Assembly (NCBI GenBank): GCA_037013495.1
Contig: CM072801.1
Location: forward strand, 109,251,816 to 109,315,815
From: Hippophae tibetana
Lineage: Eukaryota; Streptophyta; Magnoliopsida; Rosales; Elaeagnaceae
Length of the DNA: 64,000 nucleotides
Reading direction: 5' to 3'
The notes under the pieces: model-generated
Database searches by the model: none
What the model saw: the letters and a program-made list of their open reading frames with translations, nothing else
What the model was told of the DNA's origin: nothing
In this document: piece after piece, positions 13,601-25,400 of the stretch
Position numbering within the stretch: the first letter of the stretch is position 1
Layout: each line of letters begins with the position of its first letter
Translations under genes and position numbers: made by a program

Positions 13601-15720
13601 AGTTCCAGCGTTCTTAGGTTGTCCGCAAAACTTGATTCGCATCGTTTGGGATCATAACCTTGGATGTGGAAAATGGAGTATCTATCTTCAAATATCTATT
13701 TTTAGAATTTTAGATTTAAAAACTTTTGTGCTTTGGAGGTTTTCTCCTCTCTTAAGTCACAATTTCCAAAAAGGGAAAGAAATTTTGTCCTTAAAGTCTT
13801 GTATTTTATTTCAATTTTGTTGACATTGTTTTCCACTTTGGATTTTGATAACTTATTTTTCTTTAAAATCATGTCATCTTTTACTTTTCTTTGTTTTATG
13901 TGTTCCACCTTTCTTTCTTCTTGAGAAAAACAAGAGAGCTAATACAGTTCATAGTGTAAAAACAAAAAGAAGGTATTAATTGTGGTTGTAACTAAAAACT
14001 GTTATAACTTTTATTTTGTGCATCGAAATGAGTACTATAACATATCAAATCTGAAGCTCATTCCGATGCCTAAAAACGCAGAGTAGCAATAGTATATTTC
14101 CCCACTTTTGTCAACCCAAATTTCATGGTGCATACTACATAATGATGTCTTAAACTTTGGTCGCACCTTATTTCATTGTAATCTCTTCTTGCTCTTTAGG
14201 ATTTCAATTTGTTCATTTTAGCCATATTCTTAGTAATTCAATCTTTCTTATTCCACTGAGTTCCAGCGTTCTTAGGTTGTCCGCAAAATGGATTCGCATC
14301 GTTTGGGATCATAACCTTGGTTGCTGAAAATGGTGTATCTACCTTCACATATCTATTTTAAGAATTTTAGGTTTAAAACATTTTGTGCTTTGGAGGTTTT
14401 CTCCTCTCTTAAGTCACAATTTCCAAAAAGATAAAGAAATTGTGTCCTTAAAGTCTTGTCTTTTATTTCAATTTTGTAGACATTGTTTTCAACTTTGGAT
14501 TTCATATCTTATTTTTCTTTAAAATCATGTCATCTTTTACTTTTCTTTGTTTTATGTGTTCCACCTTTCTTTCTTCTTGAGAAAAACAAGAGAGCTAATA
14601 CAGTTCACAGTGTAAAAACAAAAAGAAGGTATTAATTGTGGTTGTAACTAAAAACTGTGATAACATTTATTTTGTCCATCGAAATGAGTACTATAACATA
14701 TCAAATCTGAAGCTCGTTCCGATACCTAAAAACGCACCGTAGCAATAGTATATTTCCCCACTTTTGTCAACCCAAATTTCATGGTGCATACTACATAATG
14801 ATGTCTTAAACTTTGGTCGCACCTTATTTCGTTGTAATCTCTTCTTGCTCTTTAGTATTTCAATTTGTTCCTCTTCGCCATATTCTTAGTAATTCAATCA
14901 ATCTTATTCCATTGAGTTCTAGCGTTCTTAGGTTGTCCGCAAAAGGGATTCGCATCGTTTGGGATCATAACCTTGGTTGCTAAAAATGGTGTATCTACCT
15001 TCACATATCTATTTTAAGAATTTTAGGTTTAAAACATTTTGTGCTTTGGAGGTTTTCTCCTCTCTTAAGTCACAATTTCCAAAAAGATAAAGAAATTGTG
15101 TCCTTAAAGTCTTGTCTTTTATTTCAATTTTGTAGACATTGTTTTCAACTTTGGATTTCATATCTTATTTTTCTTTAAAATCATGTCATCTTTTACTTTT
15201 CTTTGTTTTATGTGTTCCACCTTTCTTTCTTCTTGAGAAAAACAAGAGAGCTAATACAGTTCACAGTGTAAAAACAAAAAGAAGGTATTAATTGTGGTTG
15301 TAACTAAAAACTGTGATAACTTTTATTTTGTCCATCGAAATGAGTTCTATAACATATCAAATCTGAAGGTCGTTCCGATACCTAAAAACGCACCGTAGCA
15401 ATAGTATATTTCCCCACTTTTGTCAACCCAAATTTCATGGTGCATACTACATAATGATGTCTTAAACTTTGGTCGCACCTTATTTCGTTGTAATCTCTTC
15501 TTGCTCTTTAGTATTTCAATTTGTTCCTCTTCGCCATATTCTTAGTAATTCAATCAATCTTATTCCATTGAGTTCTAGCGTTCTTAGGTCGTCCGAAAAA
15601 GGGATTCGCATCGTTTGGGATCATAACCTTGGTTGCTAAAAATGGTGTATCTACCTTCACATATCTATTTTTTGAATTTTAGGTTTAAAAAATTTTGTGC
15701 TTTGGAGGTTTTCTCCTCTC
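7650..15720 (+). repeat. Hexameric higher-order repeat, about 3937-bp unit, two copies
   Basis: Private variants recur six monomers apart: GATACCGAAAAACG at 8157 and 12096, the one-base deletion GGTTGAACTAAAAAC near 8734 and 12670, ATATTTCCTCAC near 9500 and 13437, GCAAAACTTGATTCG near 9688 and 13625, GATAACTTATT near 9910 and 13847, and AAAAGATAAAG near 10489 and 14427. After about 14430 the spacing becomes seven monomers (4593 bp): TTTTTTGAATTTTAGG lies near 11075 and 15668, and GAGTTCTATAAC near 10749 and 15343. The second copy therefore has one extra monomer. Confidence 0.82.
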
Positions 15721-15742
15721 TTAAGTCACAATTTCCAAAAAG
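14431..15742 (+). repeat. Local duplication of a single monomer inside the hexamer
   Basis: Two adjacent monomers share AAAAGATAAAG (near 14427 and 15083) and the rare CTGTGATAAC (near 14657 and 15313), exactly one period apart. The corresponding stretch of the first hexamer (10490-11160) has only one such monomer. This accounts for the seven-monomer spacing to the right of this point. A one-monomer unequal exchange is the simplest explanation. Confidence 0.75.
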
Positions 15743-18700
15743 GGAAAGAAATTGTGTCCTTAAAGTCTTGTCTTTTATTTCAATTTTTTTGACATTGTTT
15801 TCCACTTTGGATTTCATATCTTATTTTTCTTTAAAATCTTGTCATCTTTTACTTTTTTTTTGTTTTATGTGTTCCACCTTTCTTTCTTCTGGAGAAAAAC
15901 AAGAGAGCCAATATAGTTCACAGTGTAAAAACAAAAAGAAGGTATTAATTGAGGTTGTAACTAAAAACTGTTATAACTTTTATTTTGTGCATCTAAATGA
16001 GTACTATAACATATCAAATCTGAAGCTCGTTCCGATGCCTAAAAATGCACCGTAGCAATAGTATATTTCCCCACTTTTGTCAACCCAAATTTCATGGTGC
16101 ATACTATATAATGATGTCTTAAACTTTGGTCGCACCTTATTTCGTTGTAATCTCTTCTTGCTCTTTAGTATTTCAATTTGTTCCTCTTCGCCATATTCTT
16201 AGTAATTCAATCAATCTTATTCCATTGAGTTCTAGCGTTCTTAGGTTGTCCGCAAAATGGATTCGCATCGTTTGGGATCATAACCTTGGTTGCTAAAAAT
16301 GGTGTATCTACCTTCACATATCTATTTTTAGAATTTTAGGTTTAAAAAATTTTGTGCTTTGGAGGTTTTCTCCTCTCTTAAGTCACAATTTCCAAAAAGA
16401 GAAAGAAATTGTATCCTTAAAGTCTTGTCTTTTATTTCAATTTTTTTGACATTGTTTTCCACTTTGGATTTCATACTTTTATTTTTCTTTAAAATCTTGT
16501 CATCTTTTACTTTTCTTTGTTTTATGTGTTCCACCTTTCTTTCTTCTTGAGAAAAACAAGAGAGCTAATACAGTTCACAGTGTAAAAACAAAAAGAAGGT
16601 ATTAATTGTGGTTGTAACTAAAAACTGTTATAACTTTTATTTTGTGCATCGAAATGAGTACTATAACATATCAAATCTGAAGCTCGTTCCGATGCCTAAA
16701 AACGCACCGTAGCAATAGTATATTTCCCCACTTTTGTCAACCCAAATTTCATGGTGCATACTACATAATGATGTCTTAAACTTTGGTCGCAACTTATTTC
16801 ATTGTAATCTCTTCTTGCTCTTTAGGATTTCAATTTGTTAATTTTAGCCATATTCTTAGTAATTCAATCTTTCTTATTCCATTGAGTTCCAGCGTTCTTA
16901 GGTTGTCCGCAAAATGGATTCGCATCGTTTGGGATCATAACCTTGGTTGCTGAAAATGGTGTATCTACCTTCACATATCTATTTTAAGAATTTTAGGTTT
17001 AAAACATTTTGTGCTTTGGAGGTTTTCTCCTCTCTTAAGTCACAATTTCTAAAAAGAGAAAGAAATTGTGTCCTTAAAGTCTTGTCTTTTATTTCAATTT
17101 TTTTGACATTGTTTTCCACTTTGGATTTCATATCTTATTTTTCTTTAAAATCTTGTCATCTTTTACTTTTATTTGTTTTATGTGTTCCACCTTTCTTTCT
17201 TCTTGAGAAAAACAAGAGAGCTAATACAGTTCACAGTGTAAAAACAAAAAGAAGGTATTAATTGTGGTTGTAACTAAAAACTGTTATAACTTTTATTTTG
17301 TCCATCGAAATGAGTACTATAACATATCAAATCTGAAGCTCGTTCCGATACCTAAAAACGCACCGTAACAATAGTATATTTCCCCACTTTTGTCAACCCA
17401 AATTTCATGGTGCATACTACATAATGATGTCTTAAACTTTGGTCGCACCTTATTTCGTTGTAATCTCTTCTTGCTCTTTAGTATTTCAATTTGTTCCTCT
17501 TCGCCATATTCTTAGTAATTCAATCAATCTTATTCCATTGAGTTCTAGCGTTCTTAGGTCGTCCGCAAAAGTTATTCGCATCGTTTGGGATCATAACCTT
17601 GGTTGCTAAAAATGGTGTATCTACCTTCACATATCTATTTTTAGAATTTTAGGTTTAAAAAATTTTGTGCTTTGGAGGTTTTCTCCTCTCTTAAGTCACA
17701 ATTTCCAAAAAGAGAAAGAAATTGTGTCCTTAAAGTCTTGTCTTTTATTTCAATTTTGTAGACATTGTTTTCAACTTTGGATTTCATATCTTATTTTTCT
17801 TTAAAATCATGTCATCTTTTACTTTTATTTGTTTTATGTGTTCCACCTTTCTTTCTTCTTGAGAAAAACAAGAGAGCTAATACAGTTCACAGTGTAAAAA
17901 CAAAAAGAAGGTATTAATTGTGGTTGTAACTAAAAACTGTTATAACTTTTATTTTGTCCATCGAAATGAGTACTATAACATATCAAATCTGAAGCTCGTT
18001 CCGATACCTAAAAACGCACCGTAGCAATAGTATATTTCCCCACTTTTGTCAACCCAAATTTCATGGTGCATACTACATAATGATGTCTTAAACTTTGGTC
18101 GCACCTTATTTCGTTGTAATCTCTTCTTGCTCTTTAGTATTTCAATTTGTTCCTCTTCGCCATATTCTTAGTAATTCAATCAATCTTATTCCATTGAGTT
18201 CTAGCGTTCTTAGGTTGTCCGCAAAAGGGATTCGCATCGTTTGGGATCATAACCTTGGTTGCTAAAAATGGTGTATCTACCTTCACATATCTATTTTTAG
18301 AATTTTAGGTTTAAAAAATTTTGTGCTTTGGAGGTTTTCTCCTCTCTTAAGTCACAATTTCCAAAAAGAGAAAGAAATTGTGTCCTTAAAGTCTTGTCTT
18401 TTATTTCAATTTTTTTGACATTGTTTTCCACTTTGGATTTCATATCTTATTTTTCTTTAAAATCTTGTCATCTTTTACTTTTTTTTGTTTTATGTGTTCC
18501 ACCTTTCTTTCTTCTTGAGAAAAACAAGAGAGCTAATACAGTTCACAGTGTAAAAACAAAAAGAAGGTATTAATTGAGGTTGTAACTAAAAACTGTTATA
18601 ACTTTTATTTTGTGCATCGAAATGAGTATTATAACATATCAAATCTGAAGCTCGTTCCGATGCCTAAAAACGCACCGTAGCAATAGTATATTTCCCCACT

Positions 18701-19424
18701 TTTGTCAACCCAAATTTCATGGTGCATACTACATAATGATGTCTTAAACTTTGGTCGCACCTTATTTCGTTGTAATCTCTTCTTGCTCTTTAGTATTTCA
18801 ATTTGTTCCTCTTCGCCATATTCTTAGTAATTCAATCAATCTTATTCCATTGAGTTCCAGCGTTCTTAGGTTGTCCGCAAAATGGATTCGCATCGTTTGG
18901 GATCATAACCTTGGTTGCTAAAAATGGTGTATCTACCTTCACATATCTATTTTTAGAATTTTAGGTTTAAAACATTTTGTGCTTTGGAGGTTTTCTCCTC
19001 TCTTAAGTCACAATTTCTAAAAAGAGAAAGAAATTGTGTCCTTAAAGTCTTGTCTTTTATTTCAATTTTTTTGACATTGTTTTCCACTTTGGATTTCATA
19101 CTTTTATTTTTCTTTAAAATCTTGTCATCTTTTACTTTTCTTTGTTTTATGTGTTCCACCTTTCTTTCTTCTTGAGAAAAACAAGAGAGCTAATACAGTT
19201 CACAGTGTAAAAACAAAAAGAAGGTATTAATTGTGGTTGTAACTAAAAACTGTTATAACTTTTATTTTGTGCATCGAAATGAGTACTATAACATATCAAA
19301 TCTGAAGCTCGTTCCGATGCCTAAAAACGCACCGTAGCAATAGTATATTTCCCCACTTTTGTCAACCCAAATTTCATGGTGCATACTACATAATGATGTC
19401 TTAAACTTTGGTCGCACCTTATTT
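15720..19424 (+). repeat. Heterogeneous satellite stretch, mainly class I
   Basis: These five to six monomers show no clear multi-monomer period. Most have the class I 3' half and the poly-T 5' form. Local peculiarities include GAGCCAATATAG near 15906, TTAGGTCGTCC near 15586 and 17554, the GTTAATTTTAGCC variant near 16837 and CAATTTCTAAAAAG near 17043 and 19011. The monomers at about 16404 and 19030 have the CATACTTTTATT variant, a one-base-longer form also seen near 4657, 7284 and 13188. Confidence 0.7.
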
Positions 19425-22400
19425 CTTTGTAATCTCTTCTTGCTCTTTAGGATTTCAATTTGTTCATCTTAACCATATTCTTAGTAATTCAATCTTTCTT
19501 ATTCCATTGAGTTCCAGCGTTCTTAGGTTGTCCGCAAAAGGGATTCGCATCGTTTGGGATCATAACCTTGGTTGCTGAAAATGGTGTATCAACCTTCACA
19601 TATCTATTTTTAGAATTTTAGGTTTAAAAAATTTTGTGCTTTGGAGGTTTTCTCCTCTCTTAAGTCACAATTTCCAAAAAGAGAAAGAAATTGTGTCCTT
19701 AAAGTCTTGTCTTTTATTTCAATTTTGTTGACATTGTTTTCCACTTTGGATTTTGATATCTTATTTTTCTATAAAATCATGTCATCTTTTACTTTTCTTT
19801 GTTTTATGTGTTCCACCTTTTTTTCTTCTCGAGAAAAACAAGAGAGCTAATACAGTTCACAGTGTAAAAACAAAAAGAAGGTATTAATTGTGGTTGTAAC
19901 TAAAAACTGTTATAACTTTTATTTTGTGCATCGAAATGAGTACTATAACATATCAAATCTGAAGCTCGTTCCGATGCCTAAAAACGCACCGTAGCAATAG
20001 TATATTTCCCCACTTTTGTCAACCCAAATTTCATGGTGCATACTACATAATGATGTCTTAAACTTTGGTCGCACCTTATTTCGTTGTAATCTCTTCTTGC
20101 TCTTTAGGATTTCAATTTGTTCATCTTAGCCATATTCTTAGTAATTCATTCTTTCTTATTCCATTGAGTTCCAGCGTTCTTAAGTTGTCCGCAAAAGGGA
20201 TTCGCATCGTTTGTGATCATAACCTTGGTTGCTGAAAATGGTGTATCTACCTTCACATATCTATTTTAAAAATTTTAGGTTTAAAACATTTCGTGCTTTG
20301 GAGGTTTTCTCCTCTCTTAAGTCCCAATTTCCAAAAAGAGAAAGAAATTGTGTCCTTAAAGTCTTGTGTTTTATTTCAATTTTGTAGACATTGTTTTCAA
20401 CTTTGGATTTCATATCTTATTTTTCTTTAAAATCATGTCATCTTTTACTTTTCTTTGTTTTATGTGTTCCACCTTTCTTTCTTCTTGAGAAAAACAAGAG
20501 AGCTAATACAGTTCACAGTGTAAAAACAAAAAGAAGGTATTAATTGTGGTTGTTACTAAAAACTGTTATAACTTTTATTTTGTGCATCGAAATGAGTACT
20601 ATAACATATCAAATCTGAAGCTCGTTCCGATGCCTAAAAACGCACCGTAGCAATAGTATATTTCCCCACTTTTGTCAACCCAAATTTCATGGTGCATACT
20701 ACATAATGATGTCTTAAACTTTGGTCGCACCTTATTTCGTTGTAATCTCTTCTTGCTCTTTAGGATTTCAATTTGTTCATCTTAGCCATATTCTTAGTAA
20801 TTCAATCTTTCTTATTCCTTTGAGTTCTAGCGTTCTTAGGTTGTCCGCAAAAGGGATTCGCATCGTTTGGGATCATAACTTTAGTTACTGAAAATGGTGT
20901 ATCTACCTTCACATATCTATTTTAAGAATTTTAGGTTTAAAAAATTTTGTGCTTTGGAGGTTTTCTCCTCTCTTAAGTCACAATTTCCAAAAAGAGAAAG
21001 AAATTGTGTCCTTAAAGTCTTGTCTCTTATTTCAATTTTGTTGACATTGTTTTCCACTTTGGATTTCATATCTTATTTTTCTTTAAAATCTTGTCATCTT
21101 TTACTTTTCTTTGTTTTATGTGTTCCACCTTTCTTTCAGCTTGAGAAAAACAAGAGAGCTGATACAGTTCACAGTGTAAAAAGAAAAAGAAGGTATTAAT
21201 TGTGGTTGTAACTAAAAACTGTTATAACTTTTATTTTGTGCATCGAAATGAGTACTATAACATATCAAATCTGAAGCTCGTTCCGATGCCTAAAAACGCA
21301 CCGTAGCAATAGTATATTTCCCCACTTTTGTCAACCCAAATTTCATGGTGCATACTACATAATGATGTCTTAAACTTTGGTCGCACCTTATTTCGTTGTA
21401 ATCTCTTCTTGCTCTTTAGTATTTCAATTTGTTCCTCTTCGCCATATTCTTAGTAATTCAATCAATCTTATTCCATTGAGTTCCAGCGTTCTTAGGTTGT
21501 CCGCAAAATGGATTCGCATCGTTTGGGATCATAACCTTGGTTGCTAAAAATGGTGTATCTACCTTCACATATCTATTTTTAGAATTTTAGGTTTAAAACA
21601 TTTTGTGCTTTGGAGGTTTTCTCCTCTCTTAAGTCACAATTTCCAAAAAGAGAAAGAAATTGTGTCCTTAAAGTCTTGTCTCTTATTTCAATTTTGTTGA
21701 CATTGTTTTCCACTTTGGATTTCATATCTTATTTTTCTTTAAAATCTTGTCATCTTTTACTTTTCTTTGTTTTATGTGTTCCACCTTTCTTTCTTCTTGT
21801 GAAAAACAAGAGAGCTAATACAGTTCACAGTGTAAAAACAAAAAGAAGGTATTAATTGAGGTTGTAACTAAAAACTGTTATAACTTTTATTTTGTGCATC
21901 GAAATGAGTACTATAACATATCAAATCTGAAGCTCGTTCCGATGCCTAAAAACGCACCGTAGCAATAGTATATTTCCCCACTTTTGTCAACCCAAATTTC
22001 ATGGTGCATACTACATAATGATGTCTTAAACTTTGGTCGCACCTTATTTCGTTGTAATCTCTTCTTGCTCTTTAGGATTTCAATTTGTTCATCTTAGCCA
22101 TATTCTTAGTAATTCATTCTTTCTTATTCCATTGAGTTCCAGCGTTCTTAAGTTGTCCGCAAAAGGGATTCGGATCGTTTGTGATCATAACCTTGGTTGC
22201 TGAAAATGGTGTATCTACCTTCACATATCTATTTTAAAAATTTTAGGTTTAAAACATTTCGTGCTTTGGAGGTTTTCTCCTCTCTTAAGTCCCAATTTCC
22301 AAAAAGAGAAAGAAATTGTGTCCTTAAAGTCTTGTGTTTTATTTCAATTTTGTAGACATTGTTTTCAACTTTGGATTTCATATCTTATTTTTCTTTAAAA

Positions 22401-25400
22401 TCATGTCATCTTTTACTTTTCTTTGTTTTATGTGTTCCACCTTTCTTTCTTCTTGAGAAAAACAAGAGAGCTAATACAGTTCACAGTGTAAAAACAAAAA
22501 GAAGGTATTAATTGTGGTTGTTACTAAAAACTGTTATAACTTTTATTTTGTGCATCGAAATGAGTACTATAACATATCAAATCTGAAGCTCGTTCCGATG
22601 CCTAAAAACGCACCGTAGCAATAGTATATTTCCCCACTTTTGTCAACCCAAATTTCATGGTGCATACTACATAATGATGTCTTAAACTTTGGTCGCACCT
22701 TATTTCGTTGTAATCTCTTCTTGCTCTTTAGGATTTCAATTTGTTCATCTTAGCCATATTCTTAGTAATTCAATCTTTCTTATTCCTTTGAGTTCTAGCG
22801 TTCTTAGGTTGTCCGCAAAAGGGATTCGCATCGTTTGGGATCATAACTTTAGTTACTGAAAATGGTGCATCTACCTTCACATATCTATTTTAAGAATTTT
22901 AGGTTTAAAAAATTTTGTGCTTTGGAGGTTTTCTCCTCTCTTAAGTCACAATTTCCAAAAAGAGAAAGAAATTGTGTCCTTAAAGTCTTGTCTCTTATTT
23001 CAATTTTGTTGACATTGTTTTCCACTTTGGATTTCATATCTTATTTTTCTTTAAAATCTTGTCATCTTTTACTTTTCTTTGTTTTATGTGTTCCACCTTT
23101 CTTTCAGCTTGAGAAAAACAAGAGAGCTGATACAGTTCACAGTGTAAAAAGAAAAAGAAGGTATTAATTGTGGTTGTAACTAAAAACTGTTATAACTTTT
23201 ATTTTGTGCATCGAAATGAGTACTATAACATATCAAATCTGAAGCTCGTTCCGATGCCTAAAAACGCACCGTAGCAATAGTATATTTCCCCACTTTTGTC
23301 AACCCAAATTTCATGGTGCATACTACATAATGATGTCTTAAACTTTGGTCGCACCTTATTTCGTTGTAATCTCTTCTTGCTCTTTAGTATTTCAATTTGT
23401 TCCTCTTCGCCATATTCTTAGTAATTCAATCAATCTTATTCCATTGAGTTCCAGCGTTCTTAGGTTGTCCGCAAAATGGATTCGCATCGTTTGGGATCAT
23501 AACCTTGGTTGCTAAAAATGGTGTATCTACCTTCACATATCTATTTTTAGAATTTTAGGTTTAAAACATTTTGTGCTTTGGAGGTTTTCTCATCTCTTAA
23601 GTCACAATTTCCAAAAAGAGAAAGAAATTGTGTCCTTAAAGTCTTGTCTCTTATTTCAATTTTGTTGACATTGTTTTCCACTTTGGATTTCATATCTTAT
23701 TTTTCTTTAAAATCTTGTCATCTTTTACTTTTCTTTGTTTTATGTGTTCCACCTTTCTTTCTTCTTGAGAAAAACAAGAGAGCTAATACAGTTCACAGTG
23801 TAAAAACAAAAAGAAGGTATTAATTGTGGTTGTTACTAAAAACTGTTATAACTTTTATTTTGTGCATCGAAATGAGTACTATAACATATCAAATCTGAAG
23901 CTCGTTCCGATGCCTAAAAACGCACCGTAGCAATAGTATATTTCCCCACTTTTGTCAACCCAAATTTCATGGTGCATACTACATAATGATGTCTTAAACT
24001 TTGGTCGCACCTTATTTCGTTGTAATCTCTTCTTGCTCTTTAGGATTTCAATTTGTTCATCTTAGCCATATTCTTAGTAATTCAATCTTTCTTATTCCTT
24101 TGAGTTCTAGCGTTCTTAGGTTGTCCGCAAAAGGGATTCGCATCGTTTGGGATCATAACTTTAGTTACTGAAAATGGTGTATCTACCTTCACATATCTAT
24201 TTTAAGAATTTTAGGTTTAAAAAATTTTGTGCTTTGGAGGTTTTCTCCTCTCTTAAGTCACAATTTCCAAAAAGAGAAAGAAATTGTGTCCTTAAAGTCT
24301 TGTCTCTTATTTCAATTTTGTTGACATTGTTTTCCACTTTGGATTTCATATCTTATTTTTCTTTAAAATCTTGTCATCTTTTACTTTTCTTTGTTTTATG
24401 TGTTCCACCTTTCTTTCAGCTTGAGAAAAACAAGAGAGCTGATACAGTTCACAGTGTAAAAAGAAAAAGAAGGTATTAATTGTGGTTGTAACTAAAAACT
24501 GTTATAACTTTTATTTTGTGCATCGAAATGAGTACTATAACATATCAAATCTGAAGCTCGTTCCGATGCCTAAAAACGCACCGTAGCAATAGTATATTTC
24601 CCCACTTTTGTCAACCCAAATTTCATGGTGCATACTACATAATGATGTCTTAAACTTTGGTCGCACCTTATTTCGTTGTAATCTCTTCTTGCTCTTTAGT
24701 ATTTCAATTTGTTCCTCTTCGCCATATTCTTAGTAATTCAATCAATCTTATTCCATTGAGTTCCAGCGTTCTTAGGTTGTCCGCAAAATGGATTCGCATC
24801 GTTTGGGATCATAACCTTGGTTGCTAAAAATGGTGTATCTACCTTCACATATCTATTTTTAGAATTTTAGGTTTAAAACATTTTGTGCTTTGGAGGTTTT
24901 CTCCTCTCTTAAGTCACAATTTCCAAAAAGAGAAAGAAATTGTGTCCTTAAAGTCTTGTCTCTTATTTCAATTTTGTTGACATTGTTTTCCACTTTGGAT
25001 TTCATATCTTATTTTTCTTTAAAATCTTGTCATCTTTTACTTTTCTTTGTTTTATGTGTTCCACCTTTCTTTCTTCTTGAGAAAAACAAGAGAGCTAATA
25101 CAGTTCACAGTGTAAAAACAAAAAGAATGTATTAATTGTGGTTGTAACTAAAAACTGTTATAACTTTTATTTTGTGCATCGAAATGAGTACTATAACATA
25201 TCAAATCTGAAGCTCGTTCCGATGCCTAAAAACGCACCGTAGCAATAGTATATTTCCCCACTTTTGTCAACCCAAATTTCATGGTGCATACTACATAATG
25301 ATGTCTTAAACTTTGGTCGCACCTTATTTCTTTGTAATCTCTTCTTGCTCTTTAGGATTTCAATTTGTTCATCTTAACCATATTCTTAGTAATTCAATCT

